Source: Variovorax sp.
GTDB lineage: Bacteria > Pseudomonadota > Gammaproteobacteria > Burkholderiales > Burkholderiaceae_C
DNA length: 64,000 nt
Direction: 5' to 3'
Assembly: GCA_004210915.1 (NCBI GenBank)
Contig: SEGS01000004.1
Location: 1-64,000 of the forward strand
Positions within the stretch are counted from its first letter, which is position 1. Each line of letters begins with the position of its first letter. Position numbers and translations under genes: made by a program. The notes beneath the pieces are model-generated. The model ran no database searches, was not told the origin of the DNA, and worked only from the letters and a program-made list of their open reading frames with translations. Shown here in pieces: positions 47,155 to 56,444 of this stretch.

Positions 47155-48551
47155 GCGGAAGTACCCAGTGCCGCCAGCGCACCCATGTCGGCCAGCAGCC
47201 GGTTGGCAGAAGGCGGCGCCAGTCGGCCTGCGGCGTCGGTGATCTGCATGCGCTGCAGCCAGGCCTCGAACTCCGGCGCGCGCTTCAGGCCAAGCGTGTC
47301 GCGCAGGAACAGCGCGTCGTGGAACGAGGTGCTCTGGTAGTTGAGCATCACGTCGTCCGCGCCCGGCACGCCCATGATGAAGTTGACGCCGGCCGTGCCC
47401 AGCAGCACCAGCAGGGTGTCCATGTCGTCCTGGTCGGCCTCGGCATGGTTGGTGTAGCAGATGTCGCAGCCGATCGGCAGGCCGAGCAGCTTGCCGCAGA
47501 AGTGGTCTTCGAGCCCGGCGCGGATGATCTGCTTGCCGTCGTACAGGTACTCGGGGCCGATGAAGCCGACCACGGTGTTGATGAGGAAGGGCCGATAGCG
47601 CCGCGCGAGCGCATAGGCGCGCGCCTCGCAGGTCTGCTGGTCCACGCCGAAGTTCGCGTTGGCCGACAGCGCGCTGCCCTGGCCGGTCTCGAAATACATC
47701 ACGTTGTCGCCGACCGTGCCACGCGCAAGCGACAGCGCGGCGGCGTGCGCTTCGTCGAACAACTCGATCGTGACGCCGAACGACAGGTTGGCCTTCTCGG
47801 TGCCGGCGATCGACTGGAACACCAGGTCGACCGGCGCGCCGGCTTCAGCCAGCTTCAGCGTGTTCGTCACGTGGGTGAGCACACAGCTCTGTGTCGGGAC
47901 CTCGAAACGCCCGATCACCTCGTCGAGCATGTGCAGCAGCTTGCCGAGCACGGGCATGCTGTCGGACGCCGGGTTCAGGCCGATCACCGCATCGCCGGCG
48001 CCCATGAGCAGGCCGTCCAGCGTGGAAGCGGCCACACCGCGCAGATCGTCGGTCGGGTGGTTGGGCTGCAGGCGCACCGACAGATGGCCCGGCAGCCCGA
48101 CGGTGTTGCGAAAGCGCGTGACCACGCTGCACTTCTTCGCGACGCTCACCAGGTCCTGGTTGCGCATGAGTTTCGACACGGCGGCCGCCATCTCGGGCGT
48201 GACGCCGGGCGCGAGCGCGGCGAGCGTCGCCACGGTCGCGTGGTCCGACAGGAGCCAGTTGCGGAAGTCACCCACCGTCAGGTGCGCCACCGGCGCGAAC
48301 GCTGCGGCATCGTGGCCGTCGACGATCAGGCGCGTGATGCTGTCGCTCTCGTAGGGGATCAGCGCCTCGTTCAGGAACTGCCGCAGCGGCGTTTCGGCCA
48401 GCACGTGGCGCGCCGCCATGCGCTGTTGCGCCGTCCCGGCACCGATGCCGGCCAGGTAGTCGCCCGAGCGCGCGGGGCTCGCGCAGGCCATCACCTGCCG
48501 GAGGTCGTCGAAGACGAAGCGCTGCGAGTCGATCGTGGTGCGGTAGAGCAT
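47151..48551 (-). CDS. eutB: ethanolamine ammonia-lyase, large subunit
   Basis: 466 residues, normal length. A TIM-barrel catalytic subunit binding adenosylcobalamin and ethanolamine. Family segments include IGLNPASDS near 175, QSIAGTEKANLSFG near 240 and DICYTNHAEADQDDMD near 360. The start at 48551 (MLYRTTID) is the family start. It is divergent from FKBP. No permease, EutA reactivase or cobalamin riboswitch was seen nearby. Confidence 0.95.
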   Translation of the reverse strand: MLYRTTIDSQRFVFDDLRQVMACASPARSGDYLAGIGAGTAQQRMAARHVLAETPLRQFLNEALIPYESDSITRLIVDGHDAAAFAPVAHLTVGDFRNWLLSDHATVATLAALAPGVTPEMAAAVSKLMRNQDLVSVAKKCSVVTRFRNTVGLPGHLSVRLQPNHPTDDLRGVAASTLDGLLMGAGDAVIGLNPASDSMPVLGKLLHMLDEVIGRFEVPTQSCVLTHVTNTLKLAEAGAPVDLVFQSIAGTEKANLSFGVTIELFDEAHAAALSLARGTVGDNVMYFETGQGSALSANANFGVDQQTCEARAYALARRYRPFLINTVVGFIGPEYLYDGKQIIRAGLEDHFCGKLLGLPIGCDICYTNHAEADQDDMDTLLVLLGTAGVNFIMGVPGADDVMLNYQSTSFHDALFLRDTLGLKRAPEFEAWLQRMQITDAAGRLAPPSANRLLADMGALAALGTSA

Positions 48552-48668
48552 CGGGTGATGGGCAGGATCGGCCCCATGGTGACAGTGGCGACCGCTGCAA
48601 GCAAGCGGCGTACCGCGCGCTCTGCGCTGGCGATAATCGGGGCCATTGCATCCATCGAGGACCCTGTC

Positions 48669-49079
48669 GTGAAATCTGTTCTTTGCGCCATCGCGCTGTT
48701 GCTGGGCGCGTTGCCTGCCGCCCATGCCCAGGCCAAGCCCGTCACAACCGCGAGCGGCCTGGTCTACGAGTCGCTCAAGGAGGGCACCGGCGCGCCGCCC
48801 AAGGCGACCGACGTGGTCCGCGTGCATTACCGCGGCACCTTCCCTGAGACCGGGAAGGAATTCGACAGTTCCCACAAGCGCGGCGAGCCGACGGAGTTCC
48901 CGCTCAACGCGGTGATCCCGTGCTGGACCGAAGGCGTGCAGAAGATGAAGCCGGGCGGCAAGGCGAAGCTGAGCTGCCCGCCGGCGATCGCCTACGGCCC
49001 GCGCGGCGCGGGCGGGGTGATTCCGCCCAACGCCACGCTCAACTTCGAGATCGAACTGATCTCCGTCAGCGGGCGCTGA
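48669..49079 (+). CDS. exported FKBP-type peptidyl-prolyl isomerase
   Basis: 136 residues. A signal peptide (cleavage after AHAQ near residue 20) is followed by one FKBP domain: VRVHYRGTFPETGKEFDSS, FPLNAVIPCWTEGVQKMKPGGKAKLSCP and the IPPNATLNFEIELI end. It should assist folding in the periplasm. The GTG start has GAGGA upstream. Confidence 0.9.
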   Translation: MKSVLCAIALLLGALPAAHAQAKPVTTASGLVYESLKEGTGAPPKATDVVRVHYRGTFPETGKEFDSSHKRGEPTEFPLNAVIPCWTEGVQKMKPGGKAKLSCPPAIAYGPRGAGGVIPPNATLNFEIELISVSGR

Positions 49080-49147
49080 TCCGCGCGGCAGACCGCGACG
49101 CGGCGCTCGGACCTCCCGCCGCGCCGCGCGCCCCAGGCAGCCGACCG

Positions 49148-49789
49148 ATGCGCGATCTGTTCGAAGCCCAGGAGCCCGCGCTGCTGCCGCTCGCGCCGGG
49201 CGCCGCCCTGTTGCGCGGCCTGGCCGCCGATGCCGCCATCGCGCTGCTGGCCGGCGTGCAGCAAGTCACCGCGCAATCGCCTTGGCGCCATCTGCAGACG
49301 CCGGGCGGCTTGCGCATGTCGGTGGGCATGACCAATTGCGGCGCGCTCGGCTGGGTCAGCGATCGCGCCGGCTACCGCTACGAGGCCCTCGACCCGTTGA
49401 CCGGTCAGCCCTGGCCCGCGATGCCCGCGTCCTTTGTGGCGCTTGCCCAGACCGCGGCGCAGGCGGCCGGCTACGACGGCTTCGCACCCGACGCCTGTCT
49501 CATCAACCGCTACGCGCCCGGCACCCGGCTGTCCCTGCACCAGGATCGCGATGAGCGCGATCTGCGCGCGCCCATCGTTTCCGTCTCGCTGGGATTGCCG
49601 GCCGTGTTTCTGTTCGGCGGGCCTCAGCGCGCCGACAAGGCGCTGCGGCTGCCGCTGGTGCATGGCGATGTGGTGGTGTGGGGCGGGCCTTCGCGGCTGC
49701 ACCACCATGGCGTGTTGCCCGTGGCCGCAGGCGAGCATCCGTTGACCGGCGCGTGCCGGATCAACCTCACGTTTCGTTGGGCGGGTTGA
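49148..49789 (+). CDS. alkB: alpha-ketoglutarate-dependent dioxygenase AlkB
   Basis: 213 residues, the size of E. coli AlkB. It repairs alkylated bases (1-methyladenine, 3-methylcytosine) by oxidative demethylation. Iron ligands are in SLHQDRDE (HxD near 132-134) and the His in RLHHHGV near 186; 2-oxoglutarate Arg in CRINLTFR at the end. NRYAPGTRLSLHQD is typical. It lies 68 bases after FKBP. Confidence 0.92.
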   Translation: MRDLFEAQEPALLPLAPGAALLRGLAADAAIALLAGVQQVTAQSPWRHLQTPGGLRMSVGMTNCGALGWVSDRAGYRYEALDPLTGQPWPAMPASFVALAQTAAQAAGYDGFAPDACLINRYAPGTRLSLHQDRDERDLRAPIVSVSLGLPAVFLFGGPQRADKALRLPLVHGDVVVWGGPSRLHHHGVLPVAAGEHPLTGACRINLTFRWAG

Positions 49790-49798
49790 GCGTCGGAC

Positions 49799-51394
49799 TC
49801 AACCCGGCTGGTACTGGTAGAGCCAGGTTTCCGTCAGCGTCTGCTCGCCGTTCTTCAGGAAGAGACGCATGTCGACCGGCTCCGCCCCTTCACTCGTGAA
49901 GTCGAACTGCGCGCGCCAGTGGCCCGGCACGCCGTTGGGCACCGCTTCCGCGAAGACGTACGAGAACTTGCCGCGCGATGCCGTGAGCACGAGCTCGGGC
50001 TTGACGCCGAAGGGCAGGGTGGTGAGCGGCGTGCCGATGAACTCGACCATGAACTTGCGCACGCCCGCCGGGCGCGGCTGACCGGGCTGGCCGCCGCGCC
50101 CCAGCCGCGTCGCGACGCAGTGCGCGAGCGGCGACGGGAAGGGTTCACGGTCGGTCCAGTGCAGCCGGTACTTGAGGTCGTAGCTGCTGCCGGCCTTTGC
50201 GGGCGCCTTGGGCACCCAGAAGGCGACGGTGTTGTCGTGGATCTCGTCGTCGGTCGGAATCTCGATGAGTTCGACCGCGCCTTCGCCCCAGTCGCCCAGC
50301 GGCTCGACCCAGAGGCTGGGCCGCTTCTCGTAGAAGACGCCGTCCTGGTAGTTGTCGAACGCGCGGTCGCGTTGCAGCAGGCCGAAGCCGCGCGGCTTGG
50401 TGTCGGCGAAGGACGAGGCGCGCGTCTGCGTCGGGTTGTTCAGCGGGCGCCAGATGCGTTCGCCGGCGCCGTTCCAGATCGCCAGGCCATCGGAGTCGTG
50501 CACCTCGGGCCGCCAGTCAACCGCGGTGGGCTTGATCGTCTCGGAGTACCAGTACATCGAGGTCAGCGGCACCAGGCCGAGACGCGCCACATCGCGGCGC
50601 AGGTAGATCCGGCTGTCGATGTCCATCACCACCGCCTTGCCGCGCTGCATCACGAACTTGTAGGCGCCGGTCACGCTCGGCCCTTCGAGCAGGGCGTACA
50701 CCGTCATGGACGAACTGCCGTCGGCCGGCGGTTCGAAATAGAAGCGGGTGAACGACGGGAATTCCTCGGGCTTGTCCGGCACCGCCACGTCGAGCGCGAT
50801 GCCGCGCGCGGACAGGCCGTACTGGTACAGCTCGCCGATGGCGCGGAAGTACGACGCACCGAGAAAGGCGACCCAGTCGTTGTTTTCCCAGGGCAACTTC
50901 TTCTGGTCGCCCAGCCGGCTTTCCTGCAGCCGGAAGCCCGCGAAGCCGGCGCCATCGGGCAGCTGGCGCGCCGGGCTGTCCGCCGGCATCGTGAAGTACT
51001 CGGCGTCGTAGAGGATCTCGCGCGCGAAGCCGTCGCCACCCGCGCGTTCGAGCACGTGCATGTGCACCGGCGTCTGGAAGAAACGGCCCAGGTGGAAGAA
51101 GGTGACCGGGAACGGGCCAGGCCCGTCGCGGAACAGCGCGTTGGCGGTGCCGAATTTGATCTTGCCGTGGGCGTCGTAGTCGATGCGCTCGAGCACCTCG
51201 GGCGCGAGCGGCTTCTCGGCGACCCAGGGGCGCCCGGCGAGCGTTTGTGCGCGCGCGATCAGGCGCTCGAACGAGAAGGGGGCGGGTTGGCTGAGCTTGA
51301 GGCCATTGGCGGCCATTGCTTCGGGCGACAAGCCCAGGGACGCCAGCGCCAACGAGGTGCTGCCAGCGGCAAGAAAGGAGCGACGATCAAGCAT
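49799..51394 (-). CDS. opgD: periplasmic glucan biosynthesis protein, OpgD/MdoD type
   Basis: 531 residues. It begins with a twin-arginine signal (MLDRRSFLAAGSTSLALASLG), the trait that separates OpgD from Sec-exported OpgG. The two-domain MdoG family body includes FPVTFFHLGRFFQTPVHMHV, GDQKKLPWENNDWVAFLGASYFRA and RAFDNYQDGVFYEKRPSLWVEP. It acts on osmoregulated periplasmic glucans, shaping the backbone. The glucosyltransferase opgH is not in the window. Confidence 0.92.
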   Translation of the reverse strand: MLDRRSFLAAGSTSLALASLGLSPEAMAANGLKLSQPAPFSFERLIARAQTLAGRPWVAEKPLAPEVLERIDYDAHGKIKFGTANALFRDGPGPFPVTFFHLGRFFQTPVHMHVLERAGGDGFAREILYDAEYFTMPADSPARQLPDGAGFAGFRLQESRLGDQKKLPWENNDWVAFLGASYFRAIGELYQYGLSARGIALDVAVPDKPEEFPSFTRFYFEPPADGSSSMTVYALLEGPSVTGAYKFVMQRGKAVVMDIDSRIYLRRDVARLGLVPLTSMYWYSETIKPTAVDWRPEVHDSDGLAIWNGAGERIWRPLNNPTQTRASSFADTKPRGFGLLQRDRAFDNYQDGVFYEKRPSLWVEPLGDWGEGAVELIEIPTDDEIHDNTVAFWVPKAPAKAGSSYDLKYRLHWTDREPFPSPLAHCVATRLGRGGQPGQPRPAGVRKFMVEFIGTPLTTLPFGVKPELVLTASRGKFSYVFAEAVPNGVPGHWRAQFDFTSEGAEPVDMRLFLKNGEQTLTETWLYQYQPG

Positions 51395-51544
51395 GTTCTT
51401 CTTGGTGGTTGCGGGACAGGGGAAAAGCGAAACGCTGAGTGCGGAGCGCGACGTCAGCCTGGAGGGCCTCGCGAGGCTGGCACCGACGAGGCGAAGGCCG
51501 TGGCACGCGGGGCGACTGCGGCGGCGGCTGTATCAGGGTTCATC

Positions 51545-52225
51545 CTAGTGCAATTGCGCGGGCGCATTTTGTGATTGTTGGTAACGGCGGACCAGCACGG
51601 CGCCGGCCACGCACAGCGCCAGCCAGGCACTGCCCGATGCCGCGCCCGCGATCACATCACTGGCGAAGTGCACGCGCAGCAGCACCCGGCTCGAAGCCAC
51701 GGTCGCGACGATGAGGATCGACGCCAGCACTGCAGGCCGGTGCCACCGCGGGGGCGCCAGCCGGCAAACCAGGAAGGCCAGCATGCCGTAGGTGACGAGC
51801 GCACCCGAGGTATGCCCGCTCGGAAAACTGTAGCCGCTGGCGCTCATGGCGTCCTCGTAGGCGGGCCTCGCGCGCCCGAACAGGCCCTTCAAGGCCCGAT
51901 TGAGCAAGCCATTTCCGCCCACCGCGGCCACCCAGGTCCACATCCACAGGCGTTCTCCGCGCGACCACAGCAGCACGGCGACCGCGATGCACCACGCGGC
52001 CAGCACGAGCGGGTCGGCCAGGTGCGTGAGGGTGCCGGCCACTTGCACCCAGCCGGCCGGCACGTGGGCCGCGACCGCATCGCTCAGGGCGTGGTCGGCT
52101 TGCACCAGCGCGCTGCCGCCACCGCGCTGGCTGGCCGCCACGGCGAAGAGCGCGATGGCGCCGAGCACGATGGCGCCGGCGCAGATCGCCACCGCGGCGG
52201 TCGCGGACATCGTTGGCCGATTCAT
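51545..52225 (-). CDS. PAP2-family membrane phosphatase
   Basis: 226 residues with about five membrane segments. Canonical PAP2 motifs: KGLFGRARP (motif 1), PSGHTSG (motif 2) and SRVLLRVHFASDV (motif 3). It probably removes phosphate from phosphatidic acid, undecaprenyl diphosphate or a related lipid. The start overlaps the phosphoesterase stop by four bases; it is the third gene of a lipid-kinase operon. Confidence 0.87.
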   Translation of the reverse strand: MNRPTMSATAAVAICAGAIVLGAIALFAVAASQRGGGSALVQADHALSDAVAAHVPAGWVQVAGTLTHLADPLVLAAWCIAVAVLLWSRGERLWMWTWVAAVGGNGLLNRALKGLFGRARPAYEDAMSASGYSFPSGHTSGALVTYGMLAFLVCRLAPPRWHRPAVLASILIVATVASSRVLLRVHFASDVIAGAASGSAWLALCVAGAVLVRRYQQSQNAPAQLH

Positions 52226-53064
52226 GCGCGTGCAGGTGCGCGCGCTGCTTCGGCCGAGAGCGCCAACGTGTGGATTTCGGCGCACTCGAACTCGCCCGAA
52301 CTTCGAGCGAAATCCCAGCGTTCGACGGTGCATTGCCGCCCTTGTGACGGCGCATCACGGCGAATCAGGTTGACCGAATTCGCCTGGCCGGCCCGCACGC
52401 GTGACGACAGCGCCGTGCCGGCCTGCACGCACCACAGCGCGCGCGGCAAGGTGCCATCGACGCTTTGCAGCGGCAACACGAAGGGCAGGTGGATGTGACC
52501 GCCAAGCACCAGGTCCGCGCCGGCTTCGGCCCAGCGACGCACCGCGGCCTCGCGGCCGCGCAAAAGGTCGTGTGCGTCTTTCTCACGCGTCACGGCCACG
52601 GGCTGATGGACGACGACGATGCGCAGCTTCGACGCGTCACCGGCCGAGCGTTGCAGCTGCTGCGCCACCTGCTCGATCTGCTCGGCCGACACTTCACCAT
52701 CGGTGTGGCGGTACCAGCGCGTGGTGTTCACGCCGATCACGGCCCAGCCCGCGGTTTCGATCGTCGGCTCCAGCGCATCGCCGAAGGCCGCGCGGTGGCG
52801 GGCATACGGCGCGAAAAGGCGCATCCAGAACGCGTAAAGCGGTACGTCGTGGTTGCCGGGAATCACCAACCGGTGCGGGATCGCCAGACGATCGACGAAA
52901 CGCCGCGCGGCATTGAACTGCGCGCGCGTGGCGCGTTGCGTGATGTCGCCCGAGAGCACCAGCAATTCGGGCCGCTGGGCCTCGACGAAACGGGCGAGGG
53001 CCTCGACCACCGGCGGCTGTTCGGTGCCGAAATGCGGATCGGATATCTGCAGCAATCCGCTCAT
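52222..53064 (-). CDS. metallophosphoesterase
   Basis: 280 residues, calcineurin-like fold. All metal-site blocks are visible: SDPHFG near 8-13, GDITQ near 39, GNHD near 70 and GGHIHLP near 193. No signal, so cytoplasmic. It is close to the CpdA-like branch; substrate unknown, but the operon points to phospholipid or sugar-phosphate turnover. Both ends show four-base overlaps with neighbours. Confidence 0.87.
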   Translation of the reverse strand: MSGLLQISDPHFGTEQPPVVEALARFVEAQRPELLVLSGDITQRATRAQFNAARRFVDRLAIPHRLVIPGNHDVPLYAFWMRLFAPYARHRAAFGDALEPTIETAGWAVIGVNTTRWYRHTDGEVSAEQIEQVAQQLQRSAGDASKLRIVVVHQPVAVTREKDAHDLLRGREAAVRRWAEAGADLVLGGHIHLPFVLPLQSVDGTLPRALWCVQAGTALSSRVRAGQANSVNLIRRDAPSQGRQCTVERWDFARSSGEFECAEIHTLALSAEAARAPARA

Positions 53065-54029
53065 CGGCGCGCTTCCTCCGCAACCGCCGATCCCGGCGGT
53101 GGTTTGAGCAGCCAGAGCGGTTCGGGCGCCACGCGAAAGGTCAAGGGCATCTGCATCCACTGGATCTCGCCATCGGCCGCCACCTTAACCCGGCGGTCCG
53201 GGCGGCCACGCGCCGGCTTCACGGTGATGGACTTGAAGGTGATGCTCAGGATGTTGGCCGCTTCGCCGAGGCGTCCGAAGGCGCCGCGCACCATCAGCCA
53301 GAGCATGGCGCGCGCGCGGATCGGTTTCAGCGCGATGGCCGCCAGTTCGCCTTCTTCCACCGCCTCCGCCTGCGGCATGCCGATCTGCTCGAGCTGGAGC
53401 GCGTTGTTGCCCACGAAGAGCGTGGGTGTGCGGATATTGCGTTCTTCGCCGCGCCAGCCGATGCGCAGATCCCAGTGCTTGTCGCCGCGCGCGATGGTCT
53501 TGAGCGCCGCGGCCACTGCCACCCAGCGGCTGCGGCCGTACTGCGCCTTGAAGCCCTCGCGGTCTTCCAGCAGCTTGGCATACAGGCCGAGGCTCGCGTT
53601 GACCAGGAACACCCGCTCGTTCACCAGGCCGACTTGGACCGCTTGCGGTTGCGCGTTCAGCAGCACATCGAGTGCTTCGGCCGTGTCCGAAGGGATGCCA
53701 TGCGTACGGCTGAAATAGTTGAAGGTGCCTTGCGGCAGCACGCCGAAGACACAGCCACTGCCCAGCGCCGCTTGGGCCACCGCGTTGATGGTGCCGTCGC
53801 CGCCGGCCGCCACCAGTGCACCTTGCGCGGCCTGCGCGCCTGCGAGCGCTTCGCGCACGCGCTTGCCGATCTGCGAGGGGTCATCGGCGACGAACAGGTG
53901 GTGCTCGCGGCCCGCTGCAGCGCAACCCTCGGCGATGACGCGGCGCGCCTCTTCGGCATTGCCTTTGCCGGAGCCGAGATTGAAGACGATGAAAAGCGGG
54001 GGCGTGGAAGGGTGCGGCGTGGGGGTCAT
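53061..54029 (-). CDS. diacylglycerol kinase family (YegS-like) lipid kinase
   Basis: 322 residues. Nucleotide site GGDGTINAVAQAAL near residue 75, after a FIVFNLGSGKG start; then GVLPQGTFNYFSRTHGIP, and the C-terminal lobe FVGNNALQLEQIG. It phosphorylates a lipid such as diacylglycerol. It leads a three-gene operon: kinase, phosphoesterase, PAP2 phosphatase, each overlapping the next by four bases, suggesting a lipid phosphorylation cycle. Confidence 0.88.
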   Translation of the reverse strand: MTPTPHPSTPPLFIVFNLGSGKGNAEEARRVIAEGCAAAGREHHLFVADDPSQIGKRVREALAGAQAAQGALVAAGGDGTINAVAQAALGSGCVFGVLPQGTFNYFSRTHGIPSDTAEALDVLLNAQPQAVQVGLVNERVFLVNASLGLYAKLLEDREGFKAQYGRSRWVAVAAALKTIARGDKHWDLRIGWRGEERNIRTPTLFVGNNALQLEQIGMPQAEAVEEGELAAIALKPIRARAMLWLMVRGAFGRLGEAANILSITFKSITVKPARGRPDRRVKVAADGEIQWMQMPLTFRVAPEPLWLLKPPPGSAVAEEARR

Positions 54030-54133
54030 GTCGGTGCGTGACCGGAGTCGACGCGTGCACAAAGCGACGACGTTAACGGCGCGGGCCAGTCGAGCGCTAT
54101 CGGCCACGCCCGGAAAGCCGTGTAGTCGCCAGG

Positions 54134-54712
54134 CTATCCGGCCATCATCTTCTGCACGAGCTCGGCGGTGGTCGACGCGGTGTACTTGCGCATCAGGCGG
54201 GCGCGGTGCAATTCGACCGTTCGATGGCTGATGTCGAGCGCGCGCCCGATCTGCTTGGAGGTCAGCCCCTGCATCACGTGGGCCGCCACCTCGCGCTCGC
54301 GCGGCGTGAGCTCGGCGGTAACCGAGCGGCGTGAGCCCAGGTCCTCGAAGGTCCAGATGCCGGCCTCGTGCGGCGCCGCGCGGTTCAGCGCGCGTCCGGT
54401 GACATGGCACCAGAAGGTCTCGCCACGCAAAGGGCCGTCGAGCCGCTTCATCATGCGGTTGTCGGCATAGCGCCCGCTGGTGTTGAGAATCGGCTCCATG
54501 CGCTTGCCGATGCGCTCGAACTCCGCCACGCTCGGATACAGCAGGCGGAACGACTGCCCGACCAAGACCTCGCGCGCGGCGCCGAACATCTCGCACAGCC
54601 GCACATTGCAATCAACCATGGTGCGGTGGCGCGACAGCACCATGCCCACGGGTGCATGCTCGAAGGCAAGGCGGTAGTCGATTGCCTCGGCGGGTGTCTG
54701 GGGTGTCTCCAT
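54134..54712 (-). CDS. PAS-domain LuxR-family regulator of scoAB (inferred)
   Basis: 192 residues. An N-terminal PAS domain (about 12-120: LAFEHAPVGMVLS, MVDCNVRLCEMFG) is followed by a LuxR helix-turn-helix (TAELTPREREVAAHVMQGLTSKQIGRAL, about 132-160). No receiver domain, so it likely senses a small ligand or redox state directly. It is divergent from scoAB, with a perfect 22-bp palindrome between, its likely binding site. Confidence 0.85.
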   Translation of the reverse strand: METPQTPAEAIDYRLAFEHAPVGMVLSRHRTMVDCNVRLCEMFGAAREVLVGQSFRLLYPSVAEFERIGKRMEPILNTSGRYADNRMMKRLDGPLRGETFWCHVTGRALNRAAPHEAGIWTFEDLGSRRSVTAELTPREREVAAHVMQGLTSKQIGRALDISHRTVELHRARLMRKYTASTTAELVQKMMAG

Positions 54713-54720
54713 TACGGATT

Positions 54721-54742
54721 ACTACGTACAGGGGTACGTAGT
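54721..54742. promoter_or_regulatory. perfect 22-bp palindromic operator between regulator and scoAB
   Basis: ACTACGTAC-AGGG-GTACGTAGT: two perfect 9-bp inverted arms with a 4-base spacer. It begins 8 bases from the LuxR-type gene start and ends 35 bases before scoA. Dimer symmetry and position suit a LuxR-type operator controlling both directions. Confidence 0.75.
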
Positions 54743-54777
54743 ATCGTGCGAGGCTCTCATTCACCCAGCGAGGAATC

Positions 54778-55593
54778 ATGGCGAACAAGATCTACCCCTC
54801 CGCGGACGCGGCGCTCAAGGGCGTCGTGGCCGACGGCCAGACGCTCGCGGTCGGCGGCTTCGGCCTCTGCGGCATTCCCGAGGCGCTGATCGATGCGCTG
54901 CACGATTCGGGCGTGACCAATCTCACCTGCATCTCGAACAACGCAGGCGTCGATGGCTTCGGCCTCGGCAAGCTCCTTGGCACGCGCCAGATCAAGAAGA
55001 TGGTTGCGAGCTACGTGGGCGAGAACAAGGAGTTCGAGCGTCAATATCTGGCCGGCGAACTCGAGCTCGAATTCACACCACAGGGCACGCTGGCCGAAAA
55101 GCTGCGCGCCGGTGGCGCCGGCATTCCGGCCTTCTTCACCAAGACCGGGGTCGGCACGCAAGTCGCCGAAGGCAAGGAACTGCGCGAGTTCGATGGCGAG
55201 ACCTACGTGATGGAGCGCTCGCTGGTGCCCGACGTGGCGCTGGTCAAGGCCGACGTGGCCGACAAGTCGGGCAACCTGCGCTTTCGCCTGACGGCACGCA
55301 ACTTCAACCCGGCTGCTGCGATGGCCGGCAAGGTCTGCATCGTCGAAGTCGAGAAGATCGTCGAAGTGGGCGAACTCGCGCCCGACGACATCCACCTCCC
55401 GGGCATCTACGTGCACCGCATCGTGCTCAACGCCACGCCCGAAAAGCGCATCGAGAAGCGCACGGTGACGGCCGCGGCACCGGTCGACGTGGCCGCGGCC
55501 AAGGTCGAGGCGCAAGCCGTGATCGCGCAGGCTGCTGCCATCGATGAAATTCCCGTACCGACCGTGCCTGCCGGCAAGAAAGAAGGAGTCTGA
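54778..55593 (+). CDS. scoA: 3-oxoacid CoA-transferase, subunit A
   Basis: 271 residues. The SCOT alpha subunit pattern is clear: [18 protein letters not shown] near 24-41, [44 protein letters not shown]. With subunit B it moves CoA from succinyl-CoA to acetoacetate. It is about 35 residues longer than usual, with an Ala/Val-rich C-terminal tail from about 235. GAGGA precedes the start. Confidence 0.93.
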   Translation: MANKIYPSADAALKGVVADGQTLAVGGFGLCGIPEALIDALHDSGVTNLTCISNNAGVDGFGLGKLLGTRQIKKMVASYVGENKEFERQYLAGELELEFTPQGTLAEKLRAGGAGIPAFFTKTGVGTQVAEGKELREFDGETYVMERSLVPDVALVKADVADKSGNLRFRLTARNFNPAAAMAGKVCIVEVEKIVEVGELAPDDIHLPGIYVHRIVLNATPEKRIEKRTVTAAAPVDVAAAKVEAQAVIAQAAAIDEIPVPTVPAGKKEGV

Positions 55594-55594
55594 G

Positions 55595-56233
55595 ATGCCC
55601 TGGACCCAGGATCAAATGGCCGCGCGCGCGGCGGACGAACTCGAAGACGGTTTCTATGTGAACCTCGGCATCGGCATCCCGACGCTGGTGGCCAACTTCG
55701 TTGGCGAGAAGGAAGTCTGGCTGCAGAGCGAGAACGGCATGCTCGGCATCGGCCCGTTCCCGACCGAAGACCAGGTCGACGCCGACCTGATCAACGCCGG
55801 CAAGCAGACCGTGACCACGCTGCCCGGCAGCGCGATCTTCGGCAGCCACGACAGCTTCGCGATGATCCGCGGCGGCAAGATCAACCTCTCGATCCTTGGC
55901 GCGATGCAGGTCAGCGCGAAGGGCGACCTCGCCAACTGGATGATCCCCGGCAAGATGGTCAAGGGCATGGGCGGCGCGATGGACCTGGTGGCGGGCGTCA
56001 AGCGCGTGATCATCCTCATGGAACACGTCGCGAAGAAGAAGGACGGCACCGAAGACCTGAAGATCCTCGAGGCCTGCACGCTGCCGCTGACGGGCGTGGG
56101 CGTGGTCGACCGGATCATCACCGACCTGGCCGTGATGGACGTGACGCCCGAGGGCCTCAAGGTCGTTGAACTGGCCCCGGGCGTGAGCTTCGATGCACTG
56201 CAAGCCAAAACCGGCGCGAAGCTGATCGCGTAA
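55595..56233 (+). CDS. scoB: 3-oxoacid CoA-transferase, subunit B
   Basis: 212 residues. The catalytic Glu is in [13 protein letters not shown] near residue 45-56; further family segments are [28 protein letters not shown] and [20 protein letters not shown]. It completes the enzyme for ketone-body and acetoacetate use. It starts one base after the scoA stop, with AAGGAG upstream. Confidence 0.95.
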   Translation: MPWTQDQMAARAADELEDGFYVNLGIGIPTLVANFVGEKEVWLQSENGMLGIGPFPTEDQVDADLINAGKQTVTTLPGSAIFGSHDSFAMIRGGKINLSILGAMQVSAKGDLANWMIPGKMVKGMGGAMDLVAGVKRVIILMEHVAKKKDGTEDLKILEACTLPLTGVGVVDRIITDLAVMDVTPEGLKVVELAPGVSFDALQAKTGAKLIA

Positions 56234-56389
56234 TGCGGTGAGGCCCCGACGCCGCATCGATCGGCGCGGCGGCGCCCGGCCGGCGGGCGCTCTGCGATAG
56301 GGGCCGGATGGCGTCGATGGCAGCACACCGAAAGATGTGAATTGGCGCCCGTTTGCGGATTATTCCTCGTCTGTGCTCTGAGGTACGCA

Positions 56390-56408
56390 TGTAAACTTTA
56401 GGTTTACA
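56390..56408. promoter_or_regulatory. 19-bp palindrome upstream of the small membrane protein
   Basis: TGTAAAC-TTTAG-GTTTACA: perfect 7-bp inverted arms with a 5-base spacer, in an AT-rich part of the 211-base region after scoB. It ends 36 bases before the next gene. It looks like a dimeric regulator site; the regulator is not identifiable here. Confidence 0.6.
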
Positions 56409-56444
56409 GGTTTCCACAGACACTTTGAACAGGGAGGCGACCGA

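Noticed and set aside
48552-48668. Possible cobalamin riboswitch upstream of eutB
   Set aside because: I looked for the B12-box pattern and found none; the 117-base region is also too short.
53061-54611. A longer start for the lipid kinase reaching into the LuxR gene
   Set aside because: The added residues are an out-of-frame shadow of the LuxR-type gene; family similarity begins at 54029.
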